Counted from the stretch's first letter, positions 34,698-43,526 are shown. The stretch: 64,000 nucleotides of DNA from Nitrospiraceae bacterium (GCA_019637075.1 JAHBWI010000001.1:248001-312000); one strand, 5' to 3'. Translations and numbers: made by a program. Notes: generated from the sequence alone by a model not told the origin.

Positions 34698-35432
34698 CTA
34701 GCGCATCGGAATGACGATGCTGATGGCGCCGGCGAGGTCGCCTTCCTTCCAACCTTCTTTTTTCATGCCCGTAACGTCACGTTCCCCCTTCGGATTGCCG
34801 TGGCAATTCAGACAGGTCGACGTGGCATACTCGGGGTCCATCATCCGAAGCACCGGCTTGCCGTCCAACATCGTGGCTTTGCTGTACGGTTGCCCCTTCG
34901 GGTGACGACTATCGGCAAAAATCCGCAGCACTTCCGACTCGAAATCGTCTGGCTTGTTGCCTGGATATCGGTAGTCCGCACCCGTCAGCTTTACGCGGAT
35001 GCCGGTCTTCCGATAGAAATGCTCTCCGGACTTCCGAGCGAACGAGGCCGGGAGAAAGCCCTTGAATCCGACGCCCTGCTTGTTAATGACCGGTTGCGCT
35101 TCATCGACGACTTCCTTTTCCGCTTCCACCATGGCGAGGAACAAGGCGGCCTGCGGCACGCTGCTCGGGCGGCTGAGATCGATCTTCGTCGCCTTGCGGA
35201 ACCGATCGATGACTTGATTGGCCACGTAGTCGCCCGTAAACCCCTTGTCGGCCTTGGCCGAATCATTGATGGCGGCCTGGTTTTCCGACACGACGCCTCG
35301 ACCGACTTGAAGCAGCTTAATCAGCAATTCAGCCGTTTCAACCTCGGTATTGGCCGATGCGGGAGCAGCCATACTCAAACCGATTGCCATAATCGCGGCT
35401 GCGATAGATCCCCGTAAGCAGTGCTTCGACAT
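34698..35432 (-). CDS. Secreted heme c protein with DUF3365 (Tll0287-like) domain
   Basis: This 244-residue periplasmic protein has a signal peptide of 27 residues ending in APASA. The rest fits a DUF3365/Tll0287-like sensor domain: an N-terminal helix pair, GVGFKGFLPASFARKSGEHF and TGIRVKLTGADYRYPGNKPD, followed by a single heme c site CLNCH (about residue 209) in ATSTCLNCHGNPKG. In many bacteria this domain is the extracytoplasmic sensor of receptors or kinases; here it is free. A strong AAGGAGGCGGGC site precedes ATG 35432, which settles the start. It is the first gene of the chemosensory operon and a plausible redox or ligand partner of the chemoreceptor, which is inference. Confidence 0.85.
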   Translation of the reverse strand: MSKHCLRGSIAAAIMAIGLSMAAPASANTEVETAELLIKLLQVGRGVVSENQAAINDSAKADKGFTGDYVANQVIDRFRKATKIDLSRPSSVPQAALFLAMVEAEKEVVDEAQPVINKQGVGFKGFLPASFARKSGEHFYRKTGIRVKLTGADYRYPGNKPDDFESEVLRIFADSRHPKGQPYSKATMLDGKPVLRMMDPEYATSTCLNCHGNPKGERDVTGMKKEGWKEGDLAGAISIVIPMR

Positions 35433-35500
35433 GCCCGCCTCCTTGTGCGTGGTGACGCCCATCCCCTTCCGATCCCGGACGTACGGATGACTCCCTGTCA

Positions 35501-35528
35501 AAGATAGCGCAATTATTCTGGTTGACAA
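35501..35528 (-). promoter_or_regulatory. Likely sigma-70 promoter of the chemosensory operon
   Basis: On the minus strand TTGTCA (35523-35528) is followed after 16 bases by TATCTT (35501-35506), a five-of-six -35 and a four-of-six -10. The start site would be near 35494, giving a leader of about 62 bases before the DUF3365 gene. Confidence 0.5.
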
Positions 35529-35846
35529 TTTCGTCGCAGGAGCGGGCCCTCAAGGCACGCCTCAACCTCTGCGGGTCGCTGCAGGATTAGTGCCGAAAGG
35601 ACAATCTCGAACGTGACGCGAAAATCGGTGGGGAAGAGTAGAAGAAAACTGCGGTTTATCCAGCGATTAGGTAAACCTATCGACTATAGCCACTATGGTC
35701 AGCCATAGCAGCCCGATCAACCTGTTTGTTCAAAATTTCGACAGAAGCGCCAAAGAATGGTCGTTGCCGTGCAGAAACTGACTAGACGCGAACGCAAGCG
35801 ACGAGGCGTGAGGGAAATGACCGACGGAGCACGAGGCCGGAGTCGA
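35529..35846. other. Spacer upstream of the chemosensory operon, with small dyads
   Basis: No gene is supported here. The stretch around 35660-35710 is AT-richer than its surroundings and contains CTATGG-TCAG-CCATAG and TAGG-TAAA-CCTA dyads, which could be operator sites or small hairpins. It also separates the operon from the cobalamin genes that end at 35847. Confidence 0.35.
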
Positions 35847-36449
35847 TCACGCGCCTGCTCCTTCCCGGCCGGCATTTCGTTGCCATAAGAGTTCCGGTTC
35901 ATGCAACGCCTTCGAAATCCAACGAGCCAACACGAACAACGCATCACTCAGCCGATTGAGATAAACCACCAAGGCAGGATCGACCTGCTCTTCCCGTGCC
36001 AACCGCACACAGTCCCGCTCCGCACGTCGGCAGACCGTGCGGGCCTGATGGAGCAGGCTACCGATCTTCCCTCCCCCGGGCAGGATGAATTCCTTCAAGG
36101 GGGTCAATTCTTCCTGGCAGGCATCCATGAGCCGCTCCAGCCGCTCCACATCCTCCGGTGTCACGGCCGGCATGTTCGGAAAAGACTGACCCGGCGCGGT
36201 GGCAAGCAGGCTCCCGACATCGAACAGTTTGTGCTGGACCCATCCCAGTTCCCGGTCAAGGCGCGCAACGGCCTCGGACCTCCCGATCCGCTCCGCGGCG
36301 AAGGCACGTACGACCCCGACCGAAGCATTCAATTCGTCGACCGTCCCGTAGGCTTCCACACGCAGGCTGTCTTTCCACACCTGCTGCCCTCCGGCCAACC
36401 TGGTCTGCCCCGCGTCACCGGTCTTGGTATACACCTTGGTGATTCTCAT
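35847..36449 (-). CDS. pduO: Cob(I)alamin adenosyltransferase, PduO type
   Basis: This 200-residue enzyme transfers the adenosyl group of ATP to cob(I)alamin or corrinoid precursors. The N-terminal ATP-binding motif TKTGDAGQTRLAGG and the conserved ERAERDCVRLAR-type helix (ARTVCRRAERDCVRL) with YLNRLSDALFVLARW identify the PduO family. Its start overlaps the end of cobQ by 35 bases, so the two are translationally coupled. It is the last gene of the riboswitch-led TonB receptor-cobQ-pduO operon. Confidence 0.93.
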   Translation of the reverse strand: MRITKVYTKTGDAGQTRLAGGQQVWKDSLRVEAYGTVDELNASVGVVRAFAAERIGRSEAVARLDRELGWVQHKLFDVGSLLATAPGQSFPNMPAVTPEDVERLERLMDACQEELTPLKEFILPGGGKIGSLLHQARTVCRRAERDCVRLAREEQVDPALVVYLNRLSDALFVLARWISKALHEPELLWQRNAGREGAGA

Positions 36450-38028
36450 GCCTCATTCCTTTCCGCATCACGAATTCGCGTAGACGATCCAACTGAAGAT
36501 GCCGCTGGAGGTGGTCGGCCCACCGATCGAGTTCCGTGTGCCGGGCCTGATCGACGCCAGCCGAGCAGGCTGGATCGAGCGGCATCAAACCCTTGCGGCC
36601 GCGGGCATGGTTCAACCATGCTCGCCGGAATTCCCCCTGGTCGAACAACCCGTGCAGATACGTCCCCCACACCAATCCGTCCTCGCGCATCGCACCGTCC
36701 AACTCATAATCCGGCTCGTCACCGGAACGTCCCTCTCGGAATGCGCCCTCCGAGGACCGATCGAGACGAAAACACGGAGCGTGGCCCTGTCGATCCGTCC
36801 GGCCCATGTGAATCTGATAGCCCATGATCGGCAACGGTTCAACTCCCGGCAGGCCCAGGCACTTCGCCGTCACTCGCTCCGTGATTTTCGTCCGTCCCAG
36901 CCTGGTGGTGATCTCCAGCAATTCAAATCCGGTCCCCGCCCCACCCGTTTCGACCGCGTCGGGATCCACAATGCGGCGACCAAGCATCTGGTAGCCGCCG
37001 CAAATCCCGATCAGTTCTCCCCCCGCATCCACGTGATCGAGCAGTCTCGCCCCCCAACCTCGCGCGCGCAGGTCTTCCAGATCGTGAAGCGTCGTCTTGG
37101 TCCCGGGCAGGATGATGACGTCGGCATCCATGGTTTCCTCGGGCGTGGCCACATACCTGAGACTCACGTCCCGTTCATCGGCCAGGGCATTGAAGTCCGT
37201 GAAGTTGCTCAGGTGCGGCAGCAACACTACCGCGATATTCACCCGTTCCCGCGAGAACGGCGGCGCGGGGCGCGACCGAAGGTCCAGATGGTCTTCCTGA
37301 TCTAGGCCGAGATCCTTGAGGTAGGGCACCACACCCAACACGGGAATGCCGGTGCGCGCTTCCAACATGCGAACCCCGTCCGTGAACAACGTCAGATCTC
37401 CACGAAACTTGTTCACGATCAAGCCCCGGACCCTGGCTCGTTCCTCCGGCGCCAACAAATCCAGGGTCCCGATCAGTTGAGCAAAGACTCCCCCTCGGTC
37501 GATATCCCCGACCAATAAGACAGCTGCATCGGCCATGGCCACGACCGGCCAGTTGACCAAGTCCTTCTCGCGTAGGTTGATTTCCGCCGCGCTCCCAGCC
37601 CCTTCGATGACGACAGCCTCATACCGGTCCGCCAGCCGCCGGTAGGCGCTCTCGACATGGGGGCGAAGCCGGTTGATTCCACCGGCGGTGAAATACGCCT
37701 CCGCGTCGGTCTTGCCGTATACCCGCCCGGACAGCACGATCTGAGACCGGCCCTCCGCTTCCGGCTTCAGCAAAATCGGATTCATATCGACGTGCGGCGG
37801 GATCCGACACGCCTCGGCCTGCAGTGCCTGGGCCCGTCCGATCTCCGCTCCGTCAGGGGTCACGGAGGAATTCAACGACATATTCTGGGCCTTGAACGGC
37901 GCGACACGGACCCCGGCCCTCGCAAGGATCCGGCACAATCCGGCTACAATGAGCGATTTGCCCACGTCGGACCCTGTGCCGAGTACCGCGACTGCCGGTG
38001 TCGCGCTCGATGTCGGCCACGTCGTCAT
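36415..38028 (-). CDS. cobQ: Cobyric acid synthase
   Basis: This 537-residue enzyme amidates four side chains of adenosylcobyrinic acid a,c-diamide, using glutamine and ATP. The N-terminal dethiobiotin-synthetase-like domain starts VAVLGTGSDVGKS and includes PFKAQNMSLNSSVTPDGAEI and VIEGAGSAAEINL. The C-terminal glutamine amidotransferase domain has the nucleophile Cys in GICGGYQMLG and the catalytic His in TYLHGLF. Length and motifs are normal. It starts 3 bases after the TonB receptor stop and overlaps pduO. The other cobalamin synthesis genes are not in the window, so this locus looks like salvage plus late steps. Confidence 0.96.
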   Translation of the reverse strand: MTTWPTSSATPAVAVLGTGSDVGKSLIVAGLCRILARAGVRVAPFKAQNMSLNSSVTPDGAEIGRAQALQAEACRIPPHVDMNPILLKPEAEGRSQIVLSGRVYGKTDAEAYFTAGGINRLRPHVESAYRRLADRYEAVVIEGAGSAAEINLREKDLVNWPVVAMADAAVLLVGDIDRGGVFAQLIGTLDLLAPEERARVRGLIVNKFRGDLTLFTDGVRMLEARTGIPVLGVVPYLKDLGLDQEDHLDLRSRPAPPFSRERVNIAVVLLPHLSNFTDFNALADERDVSLRYVATPEETMDADVIILPGTKTTLHDLEDLRARGWGARLLDHVDAGGELIGICGGYQMLGRRIVDPDAVETGGAGTGFELLEITTRLGRTKITERVTAKCLGLPGVEPLPIMGYQIHMGRTDRQGHAPCFRLDRSSEGAFREGRSGDEPDYELDGAMREDGLVWGTYLHGLFDQGEFRRAWLNHARGRKGLMPLDPACSAGVDQARHTELDRWADHLQRHLQLDRLREFVMRKGMRHENHQGVYQDR

Positions 38029-38031
38029 AGG

Positions 38032-40125
38032 TCAGAAGGTTTCGAAGCGATAGCTGAGGCCGCCGTAGAGCGCGATGCCCGGCGCGGGCATCACGAAACG
38101 CTCGAGGGCGCCGCCTCCCGTCAGGACGTTCGATGAAATAATACCCATGGTCGAGTACTTTTGGTCGAGCAAATTGTTGACCATCAGGAACCCGGTCAAG
38201 CGCCCGCCCGGCACCGCCCGCTCATAGGCAATGCGGCTGTTCAGCATGAAATAGCCGGGCAAGCGCGGCTGAACGTTACTTTCGTCGTTCAAGAAAAACT
38301 GCGTGCTCACGTACAACCCGATCAGGGACACGGTCAGACCATCGACGGGGTGCATGTTGGCGGTCAGACTCAGGCGATGCTTCGGTACCTGCGGCAAACT
38401 GTCACCGACCTCCACCCTTCTCGCAGAATCCAGATTGAAGGCCGTGCGGTACTCAGCCTCGGTAAATGTGTAGTTCAGGATCCCGTCCACATATTGATTG
38501 AATCTCGCCTTCAAAGTTCCCTCGACGCCACGCCGGCGGGTCTGATCGACGTTACGGTTCTGGCCGTCTCCGAAACTGAAATCGCACAAACGACACGTGA
38601 ACAGAATCTCATCCCGCGTGTCGATCTGAAATACCGAGACAGCCCCTTCTCCCCAGGTCCCGATCGACTGCCTGACCCCGATCTCATAGTTCTTGGTCTT
38701 CACCGGCCGCAGATTCGGATTTGACCCGAACGGCCCGAGCGCAAAGAGCTCGTTGATCGTGGGCACGCGAAATCCTTCGCTGTAGTTGAAATACAGGCTC
38801 GTCGCCGGCGTGAGCAGATAGGTCACGCCACCTCGACTAGTCGTACGGCTGAACCGCTTCGCCCCGTCGTTCGTGGGCGTGATGTTATCTCCGAAGCCGA
38901 TCTGGTCGTGATCATACCGGGCGCCACCGGTCAGAATGAGGTGTGGCGTCAGGTGAAACGTGTCCTGGACATAGAGTCCCGCACTGTCCTGATTGGTCGA
39001 ACCCAGGTTGGAAAACGGAAACCCTGAGAACGATCCCAGCAACCGGTTCCCAAAATCGTTTCTGGTGTATTCGCTGCCGAGCACCAGCAGGTTGCGGAAA
39101 CCCAGCGGCGAGGACTCCTGCGTCAGCTGGGCGGTGCCACCCTTGGATTCGGTCTTGTTGTAGCTCGTGCTGAGTGACGTCTGACCGACCGTAAACAGGT
39201 CCTGCTGGAGGTGCCGATAGAAGCCATTGACGTTCAGCGCAAAACCGAACGGCAGTGCCTGGCGGCCGGTGAACCGCACCACGTTGGTTTCCTTGTCGTC
39301 GAAATCACCGGGCGTGAAATTGGCGCGCCGATTGAAGGCGGCCAGACTCAGCGGCAACGAACCGGCTTGCAGCAGATGACTCTGCACATACGTATAGGAG
39401 AGGGCGAGGTCGGTATTCTCCGTCGGTCGATACCCGATCTTCCCGAAGAGGCGGGAAATCCTGGCATCGGATTGGTCCCGAAATCCGTCTTCCGTCTCCC
39501 GGCTGAACGTAGCAAAGTAGTCGAACTTCCCGATCGGCCCACTGGCCGTCAAGTTGTACCGTTGCCGGTTGAAGCTGCCGAAGGTCGTCTCACCGGCGAC
39601 CTGCCGTTTCTCGGCGCCGCGCTTCGTGATGATGTTGATGACACCGCCGAGCGCGTTCTTGCCGTAAATCGCGGCATTGCCCGGGAGAATTTCAATCCGC
39701 TCGATCGATTCGACCGGGATGAGGTCGAAATTGACGACGTTGAAATCCGGTTCGTTGATGCGCTGCCCGTCCACGAAGACCACGGTCGAGGGCACCGGTT
39801 GGCCGTTGAACCCGCGCATATCGATACTCTGCTGGAAGGCATTGCCGACCTGATCGTACATAACGATGCCGGTCGACCATTGCACGGCCTCCTGTACCGT
39901 CTTGGCACCGGTCTTCTTGATGTCCTCGGAGGTGATGACGGTAACTTTGGCGGGCAATTCCCGGGCTTCGATCGGCGTATCCGGCAGTCGCGTACTGGAC
40001 ACGACGACCTCCTTGGCCTCAATGGGGGCTTCCTCCTGCGCAAACACCGCAGATCCCCACACTCCCGGAAAACACAGCATAACAGCGGACAGACGTAACC
40101 CAAACGTCGCGTACTTCACAGTCAC
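38032..40125 (-). CDS. TonB-dependent outer-membrane receptor, probable cobalamin/corrinoid receptor (BtuB-like)
   Basis: The signal peptide of this 697-residue protein ends near SAVFA. A TonB-box-like stretch (KEVVVSSTR) is followed by a plug domain (ELPAKVTVITSEDIKKTGAK; SIDMRGFNGQPVPSTVVFVD; IEILPGNAAIYGKNALGGVI) and a 22-strand barrel ending GLSYRFETF with a terminal Phe. A cobalamin riboswitch lies directly upstream and cobQ-pduO directly downstream, so corrinoid uptake is the likely job. A longer frame reaches 40245, but it translates the riboswitch, including the B12 box; GTG 40125 (or 40119) behind AAGGGAAGG is therefore the start. Confidence 0.92.
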   Translation of the reverse strand: MTVKYATFGLRLSAVMLCFPGVWGSAVFAQEEAPIEAKEVVVSSTRLPDTPIEARELPAKVTVITSEDIKKTGAKTVQEAVQWSTGIVMYDQVGNAFQQSIDMRGFNGQPVPSTVVFVDGQRINEPDFNVVNFDLIPVESIERIEILPGNAAIYGKNALGGVINIITKRGAEKRQVAGETTFGSFNRQRYNLTASGPIGKFDYFATFSRETEDGFRDQSDARISRLFGKIGYRPTENTDLALSYTYVQSHLLQAGSLPLSLAAFNRRANFTPGDFDDKETNVVRFTGRQALPFGFALNVNGFYRHLQQDLFTVGQTSLSTSYNKTESKGGTAQLTQESSPLGFRNLLVLGSEYTRNDFGNRLLGSFSGFPFSNLGSTNQDSAGLYVQDTFHLTPHLILTGGARYDHDQIGFGDNITPTNDGAKRFSRTTSRGGVTYLLTPATSLYFNYSEGFRVPTINELFALGPFGSNPNLRPVKTKNYEIGVRQSIGTWGEGAVSVFQIDTRDEILFTCRLCDFSFGDGQNRNVDQTRRRGVEGTLKARFNQYVDGILNYTFTEAEYRTAFNLDSARRVEVGDSLPQVPKHRLSLTANMHPVDGLTVSLIGLYVSTQFFLNDESNVQPRLPGYFMLNSRIAYERAVPGGRLTGFLMVNNLLDQKYSTMGIISSNVLTGGGALERFVMPAPGIALYGGLSYRFETF

Positions 40126-40404
40126 CTTCCCTTTGGCTCGAAGGGCGGAACGAACCGAATCAGCAGCCGGATCTCCTGACTTGCGGATCTGCGTGTCCTC
40201 TGCGCCTTCCCAATCGGATCGTCGTACGTATCTCGCAAATCGCATTTCGTAGGAGCCATGCTCCTACGCTTCACGAATCACGTTTCACGTTTCACGCACC
40301 AACCAGTGGCACTGTGCAGAGTTACTCCCCGCTGACAGTGGCGGCACCGTGATGGATTTGCACCATCTTCCCCTGCTGCTGTCCTTCTCTAGAAACGCGC
40401 CTCC
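40126..40404 (-). promoter_or_regulatory. Cobalamin riboswitch 2 (controls TonB receptor-cobQ-pduO)
   Basis: Read on the minus strand, the conserved core has GGGGAAGATGGTGCAAATCC and GGTGCCGCCACTGT (40335-40374). The B12 box is AAGTCAGGAGATCCGGCTG (40164-40182). Between core and box lies an enlarged arm (about 40210-40300) built of family A repeats plus the hairpin TAGGAGC-CAT-GCTCCTA. After the B12 box, CCCTT can pair with AAGGG of the ribosome-binding site (loop of about seven bases), and no T-tract follows. Control is therefore probably translational. Cobalamin should repress the operon. Confidence 0.88.
40215..40299 (-). repeat. Family A repeats inside riboswitch 2
   Basis: Words such as GTGAAACGT (twice), GTGATTCGT, GTGAAGCGT and CGAGATACGTACGAC lie on the minus strand in the variable arm between riboswitch core and B12 box. 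They match the intergenic copies at 4631, 7331 and 13047. Confidence 0.65.
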
Positions 40405-40432
40405 ATGATCGTTGCGGTACCCCTCATGTCAA
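40404..40432 (-). promoter_or_regulatory. Possible promoter of the riboswitch 2 operon
   Basis: A perfect TTGACA (40427-40432, minus strand) lies directly after the hairpin at 40434-40460. A weak -10 (GATCAT or ATCATG) follows after 16-17 bases. The position just upstream of the riboswitch core supports it; the -10 is poor. Confidence 0.4.
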
Positions 40433-40433
40433 A

Positions 40434-40460
40434 GACGGGGATCGGTACCGAATCCCCGTC
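40434..40460 (-). terminator. Intrinsic-terminator-like hairpin after btuD
   Basis: GACGGGGAT and ATCCCCGTC flank an inner palindrome CGGTACCG and are followed on the minus strand by TTTG, 37 bases after the btuD stop. The stem is strong and the T-run short; it should end the btuFCD transcript before the next promoter. Confidence 0.55.
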
Positions 40461-40496
40461 CATCTTCACCCGGGGGGTATGCCCGCCGGGCACTGT

Positions 40497-41360
40497 TCAT
40501 ATCGTCGGGCCCGGCAATCCGATGCGCGGCTGCCCCGTCTCGGGATGCAGATCAACCAACACCGGGCAACCGAACGCCTTGCTCAAGGTCGAGGCCTGCA
40601 GGATCGCCGTGGGTCGGTCCGGTCCCACAGCCTGCCCACCGTCGAGCAGCAACAGGCGATCGCAATACTGACCGGCCAGGTTCAAATCGTGCGAAACCAT
40701 GACAATCGTGAGCTGCTTGTCCCGCCTGATGCGGCAAAGCAGACGACACATCTCCAACTGGTGATGCAGATCAAGAAATGCGGTCGGTTCATCCAGCAGC
40801 AGCACATGACTTTCCTGGGCCAGCGCGCGAGCGAGGCACACTCGTTGCCGCTCGCCGGCCGACAGGGCGTCGATCGGACGGTCGGCCAGAGGCAAGAGTT
40901 CGAGATCCGCCATGGCCTGGGTTGCTTTCTCATAGTCTTCAGTCGATTCCCAGCCTGGGAGCCAGAAGGTGCCGGCGGGACGATGCGGAAACCGACCCAT
41001 CAGCACCATATCCCGCACGGAGTAGGAAAACGGGGCGGCGACATCCTGCGGGACGTAGGCGACCAGCCGAGCGAGTTCCCGCCGACCGATCGTGGAGAGG
41101 TCCCGCTCCAGCAGCCTGATGCGCCCCTGTGTCGGGTGCAGTAGTCCGGCCAGGCAGCGCAAGAGCGTGCTCTTGCCCACACCGTTGGGACCAATAATCC
41201 CCAGGATCTCGCCACGCATGACGCTAAAGGAGAGGTTCCGCCAGACCGCCTCCAGCGGCGAGAGATCAGCCCCCCCACGGTCGACGCCGTAGGAGAATCC
41301 GACTCGTTCGAGTGCAAACACCAAGTTCGTGGCGACGAGGTTGGGTGGGCGGTGTGGCAT
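40497..41360 (-). CDS. btuD: Cobalamin/iron-siderophore-type ABC transporter ATPase (BtuD-like)
   Basis: This 287-residue ATPase is of the FecE/BtuD class. Walker A is IIGPNGVGKST, the Q-loop is VAYVPQDVAAPF, the signature is LSAGERQRVCLARAL (Ala instead of the usual Gly in LSGGE), Walker B is VLLLDEPTAFLDLHHQ and the switch His is in MVSHDLNLAGQYCD. About 35 extra N-terminal residues precede the core, with an insert before the first strand. It follows the permease gene by 3 bases. The cobalamin assignment rests on the riboswitch at the head of the operon; the fold alone cannot separate vitamin B12 from siderophore transport. Confidence 0.9.
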   Translation of the reverse strand: MPHRPPNLVATNLVFALERVGFSYGVDRGGADLSPLEAVWRNLSFSVMRGEILGIIGPNGVGKSTLLRCLAGLLHPTQGRIRLLERDLSTIGRRELARLVAYVPQDVAAPFSYSVRDMVLMGRFPHRPAGTFWLPGWESTEDYEKATQAMADLELLPLADRPIDALSAGERQRVCLARALAQESHVLLLDEPTAFLDLHHQLEMCRLLCRIRRDKQLTIVMVSHDLNLAGQYCDRLLLLDGGQAVGPDRPTAILQASTLSKAFGCPVLVDLHPETGQPRIGLPGPTI

Positions 41361-41363
41361 CGT

Positions 41364-42497
41364 TTAGCCTTGCGCGGGCGTGGGCCGAGCCAGCAGAAAG
41401 ACAAAGATTGGTCCGCCGATGAGCGCCGTCATCACACCGACCGGCAGTTCTGATGGGGCCAGCACCACACGGGCTGCGGCATCCGACAACATCAGAAAAC
41501 AGCCGCCGATCAGCCACGAGGCAGGAACAAGGAGTCGTTGATCGTTGCCGAACAGGAGCCGCACGACATGGGGCACGATCATGCCGACGAACCCGATCAT
41601 GCCGCTCACAGACACCATCGCCCCGGTGAGGAGCGCCGTGATGCAGAACAATCGGCGTTTGAGTTGCTCGACATTGAGCCCCAGTGACGCAGCCGACTCT
41701 TCTCCAAGGGCCAACAGATTCAACGCGTGAGTATCACGCAGCAGCGCGAGGCTTCCGATGAGAGCCGTCATCGCCAGGATGCCCATCATCCGCACGTCCG
41801 GGGGCATCAGCGTCCCCATCAGCCAAGACATCACCCGGTAGAGGGCGGACGGATCCAGAATCGACGTCACGAACAAGATCATGGCCGAAAGGATTGCATT
41901 CACGATCACACCGGCCAAGAGCAAGGTATGCACGGGCAGACGACCGTGCAGAGAGGCAATGCGGTAGACCAAGGCCACTGCGGCGAGTCCGCCGGCGGAG
42001 GCCCACAAGGGTAGAACCATCCAGGTGAGGAGCGTCTGGCCAAGACCAAACGCCGTCGCCAACGAGGCGCCGAGCGCTGCGCCGCTGGACACCCCGAGCA
42101 CGTAAGGGTCAGCCAAGGGGTTCCGAAGCAACGCCTGTAAGGCCGCTCCTGCCACGGACAGACAGCCGCCGACCAGCAAGGCCAACAGGATCCGTGGAAG
42201 GCGCACTTGCCAGAGGATGGTCGCGTGAAGGGCCTGAGACGTCTCGAGGGACGCCCCAGCATCCGATCGACCCCAGAGCAGCGTGAACGTGTCCGAGAGG
42301 CGAAGCGGCTGGGCGCCCAGGTGCAGGCACAAGATGGCGGTGAGCAGCGTCATCAGGGCCAGCGCCGTGAGAATCAGCCAGCGACGGCGTTGCGCAAGGC
42401 GCTGCCACGTGGACGCCATCGCTTGGACCTGAGCGGCCTCCCCTGCAACGAGACTGGGCAGCGCCATCGCGGACGGCGCAGAGCTGGAGCGCGACAT
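41364..42497 (-). CDS. btuC: ABC transporter permease, FecCD/BtuC family
   Basis: This 377-residue membrane protein has about ten hydrophobic helices of the BtuC/FecCD class. Conserved stretches include LPRILLALLVGGCLSVAGAA, NPLADPYVLGVSSGAALGAS, ALGEESAASLGLNVEQLKRR and GMIGFVGMIVPHVVRLLFG. It dimerises to form the substrate channel with two BtuD subunits. The N-terminus carries about 45 mostly polar residues before the first helix, so a slightly later start is possible. It begins 3 bases after the btuF stop, indicating coupling. Confidence 0.92.
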   Translation of the reverse strand: MSRSSSAPSAMALPSLVAGEAAQVQAMASTWQRLAQRRRWLILTALALMTLLTAILCLHLGAQPLRLSDTFTLLWGRSDAGASLETSQALHATILWQVRLPRILLALLVGGCLSVAGAALQALLRNPLADPYVLGVSSGAALGASLATAFGLGQTLLTWMVLPLWASAGGLAAVALVYRIASLHGRLPVHTLLLAGVIVNAILSAMILFVTSILDPSALYRVMSWLMGTLMPPDVRMMGILAMTALIGSLALLRDTHALNLLALGEESAASLGLNVEQLKRRLFCITALLTGAMVSVSGMIGFVGMIVPHVVRLLFGNDQRLLVPASWLIGGCFLMLSDAAARVVLAPSELPVGVMTALIGGPIFVFLLARPTPAQG

Positions 42498-42500
42498 CGG

Positions 42501-43526
42501 TTAGGGTGTCCCCGTTCGAGAGGAAGACCTAAAAACCTCGGGATGAATGTGTTTCGCCAACTGCTCGAGCCCATCGACAATCCGTGGGCCGGGACGATCG
42601 ACCAATTCGCTGTCGATTCGATAGAGACGATGCTGTCGAACGGCCGACAGCTGCGGCCAGCGCAACCACTGGGCTTGCTCGGATTCCGGGATCCCCTCCG
42701 CTGCACCGACCGGGAACATCAGAATGTCGGGATTTTGAGCCAACACCTCTTCCAGCGAAATGCGCGGATAGGCCTGAGCAGCCGTCGCGGCGATATTTGC
42801 TCCCCCAGCGGCATCCAACATCTGGTGGATGAAACTTCCCGGCCCCACGGTCATCAACGGATTGCCGTTGAGCACATAGAACACCTTGGGACGCGTGAGA
42901 TTCTGCGTCTGCTCGCGCACCGCTCGGATGCGTTGTCGAAGTCCGGCCACGAGATCGGTGGCCGCCGTGGACCGGTTTAGAATCCGTCCGAGCGTGTTGA
43001 GTTGCGTCAGGATGTCTTCGAGCGTCTTGGCTTGAAGGACATAGGTCGAGATCTTCAGCTCGTCCAACTTGGCCAATACCGTAGGATCCAGAAACGCATG
43101 CGGCACCAAGACCAGATCGGGCTGCGCCGCAATGATGGCCTCGAGGCTGAGTTTGAGGCCGCCGATCTTCGGCTTCAGACGAGCCTCAGCCGGGTAATCG
43201 CAAAATTCAGTGACCGCGACGATGTGCTCTCCGGCACCCAGCGCGAACAACATTTCGGTGACGCTCGGGGCCAGCGAGACGATGCGAGTCGGCGCCTTCG
43301 CGAGATACAGCTTGCGACCGAGATCATCGACGAACGTTCGCGGAGCGATGTTCGCCATGAACGGCATCCCGGTCAAAATACCCTGTTGGCGTCGTTTCAT
43401 ACTTTGGTGATCAATAGGGGCGTCCACCGAGCCGGCGCCCAACGAAGGGGCAGCCCACAAGCCGATCAGCAGCGCCAGCCCAATCCAGCGCCACCGGCCA
43501 AGCTTCCTGTCTGCACAGGTCCACAA
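42501..43526 (-). CDS. btuF: Periplasmic cobalamin-binding protein (BtuF-like)
   Basis: This is a class III periplasmic binding protein: TRIVSLAPSVTEMLFALGAG, the Cys-Asp-Tyr motif FCDYPAEA, a long linker helix and VLNGNPLMTVGPGSFIHQML in the second lobe. It should deliver cobalamin to BtuCD. A longer frame starts at ATG 43580, but that codon lies in a hairpin followed by a T-run, the riboswitch expression platform. A TTG near 43526 has GGGGA eight bases upstream and gives 341 residues with a good signal peptide (RWRWIGLALLIGLWAAPSLG). I therefore prefer TTG, though an unusual start codon leaves doubt. Confidence 0.88.
   Translation of the reverse strand: MWTCADRKLGRWRWIGLALLIGLWAAPSLGAGSVDAPIDHQSMKRRQQGILTGMPFMANIAPRTFVDDLGRKLYLAKAPTRIVSLAPSVTEMLFALGAGEHIVAVTEFCDYPAEARLKPKIGGLKLSLEAIIAAQPDLVLVPHAFLDPTVLAKLDELKISTYVLQAKTLEDILTQLNTLGRILNRSTAATDLVAGLRQRIRAVREQTQNLTRPKVFYVLNGNPLMTVGPGSFIHQMLDAAGGANIAATAAQAYPRISLEEVLAQNPDILMFPVGAAEGIPESEQAQWLRWPQLSAVRQHRLYRIDSELVDRPGPRIVDGLEQLAKHIHPEVFRSSSRTGTP

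Noticed and set aside
40126-40245. N-terminal extension of the TonB receptor
   Set aside because: The extra 40 codons translate the riboswitch including the B12 box; the signal peptide starts only after GTG 40125.
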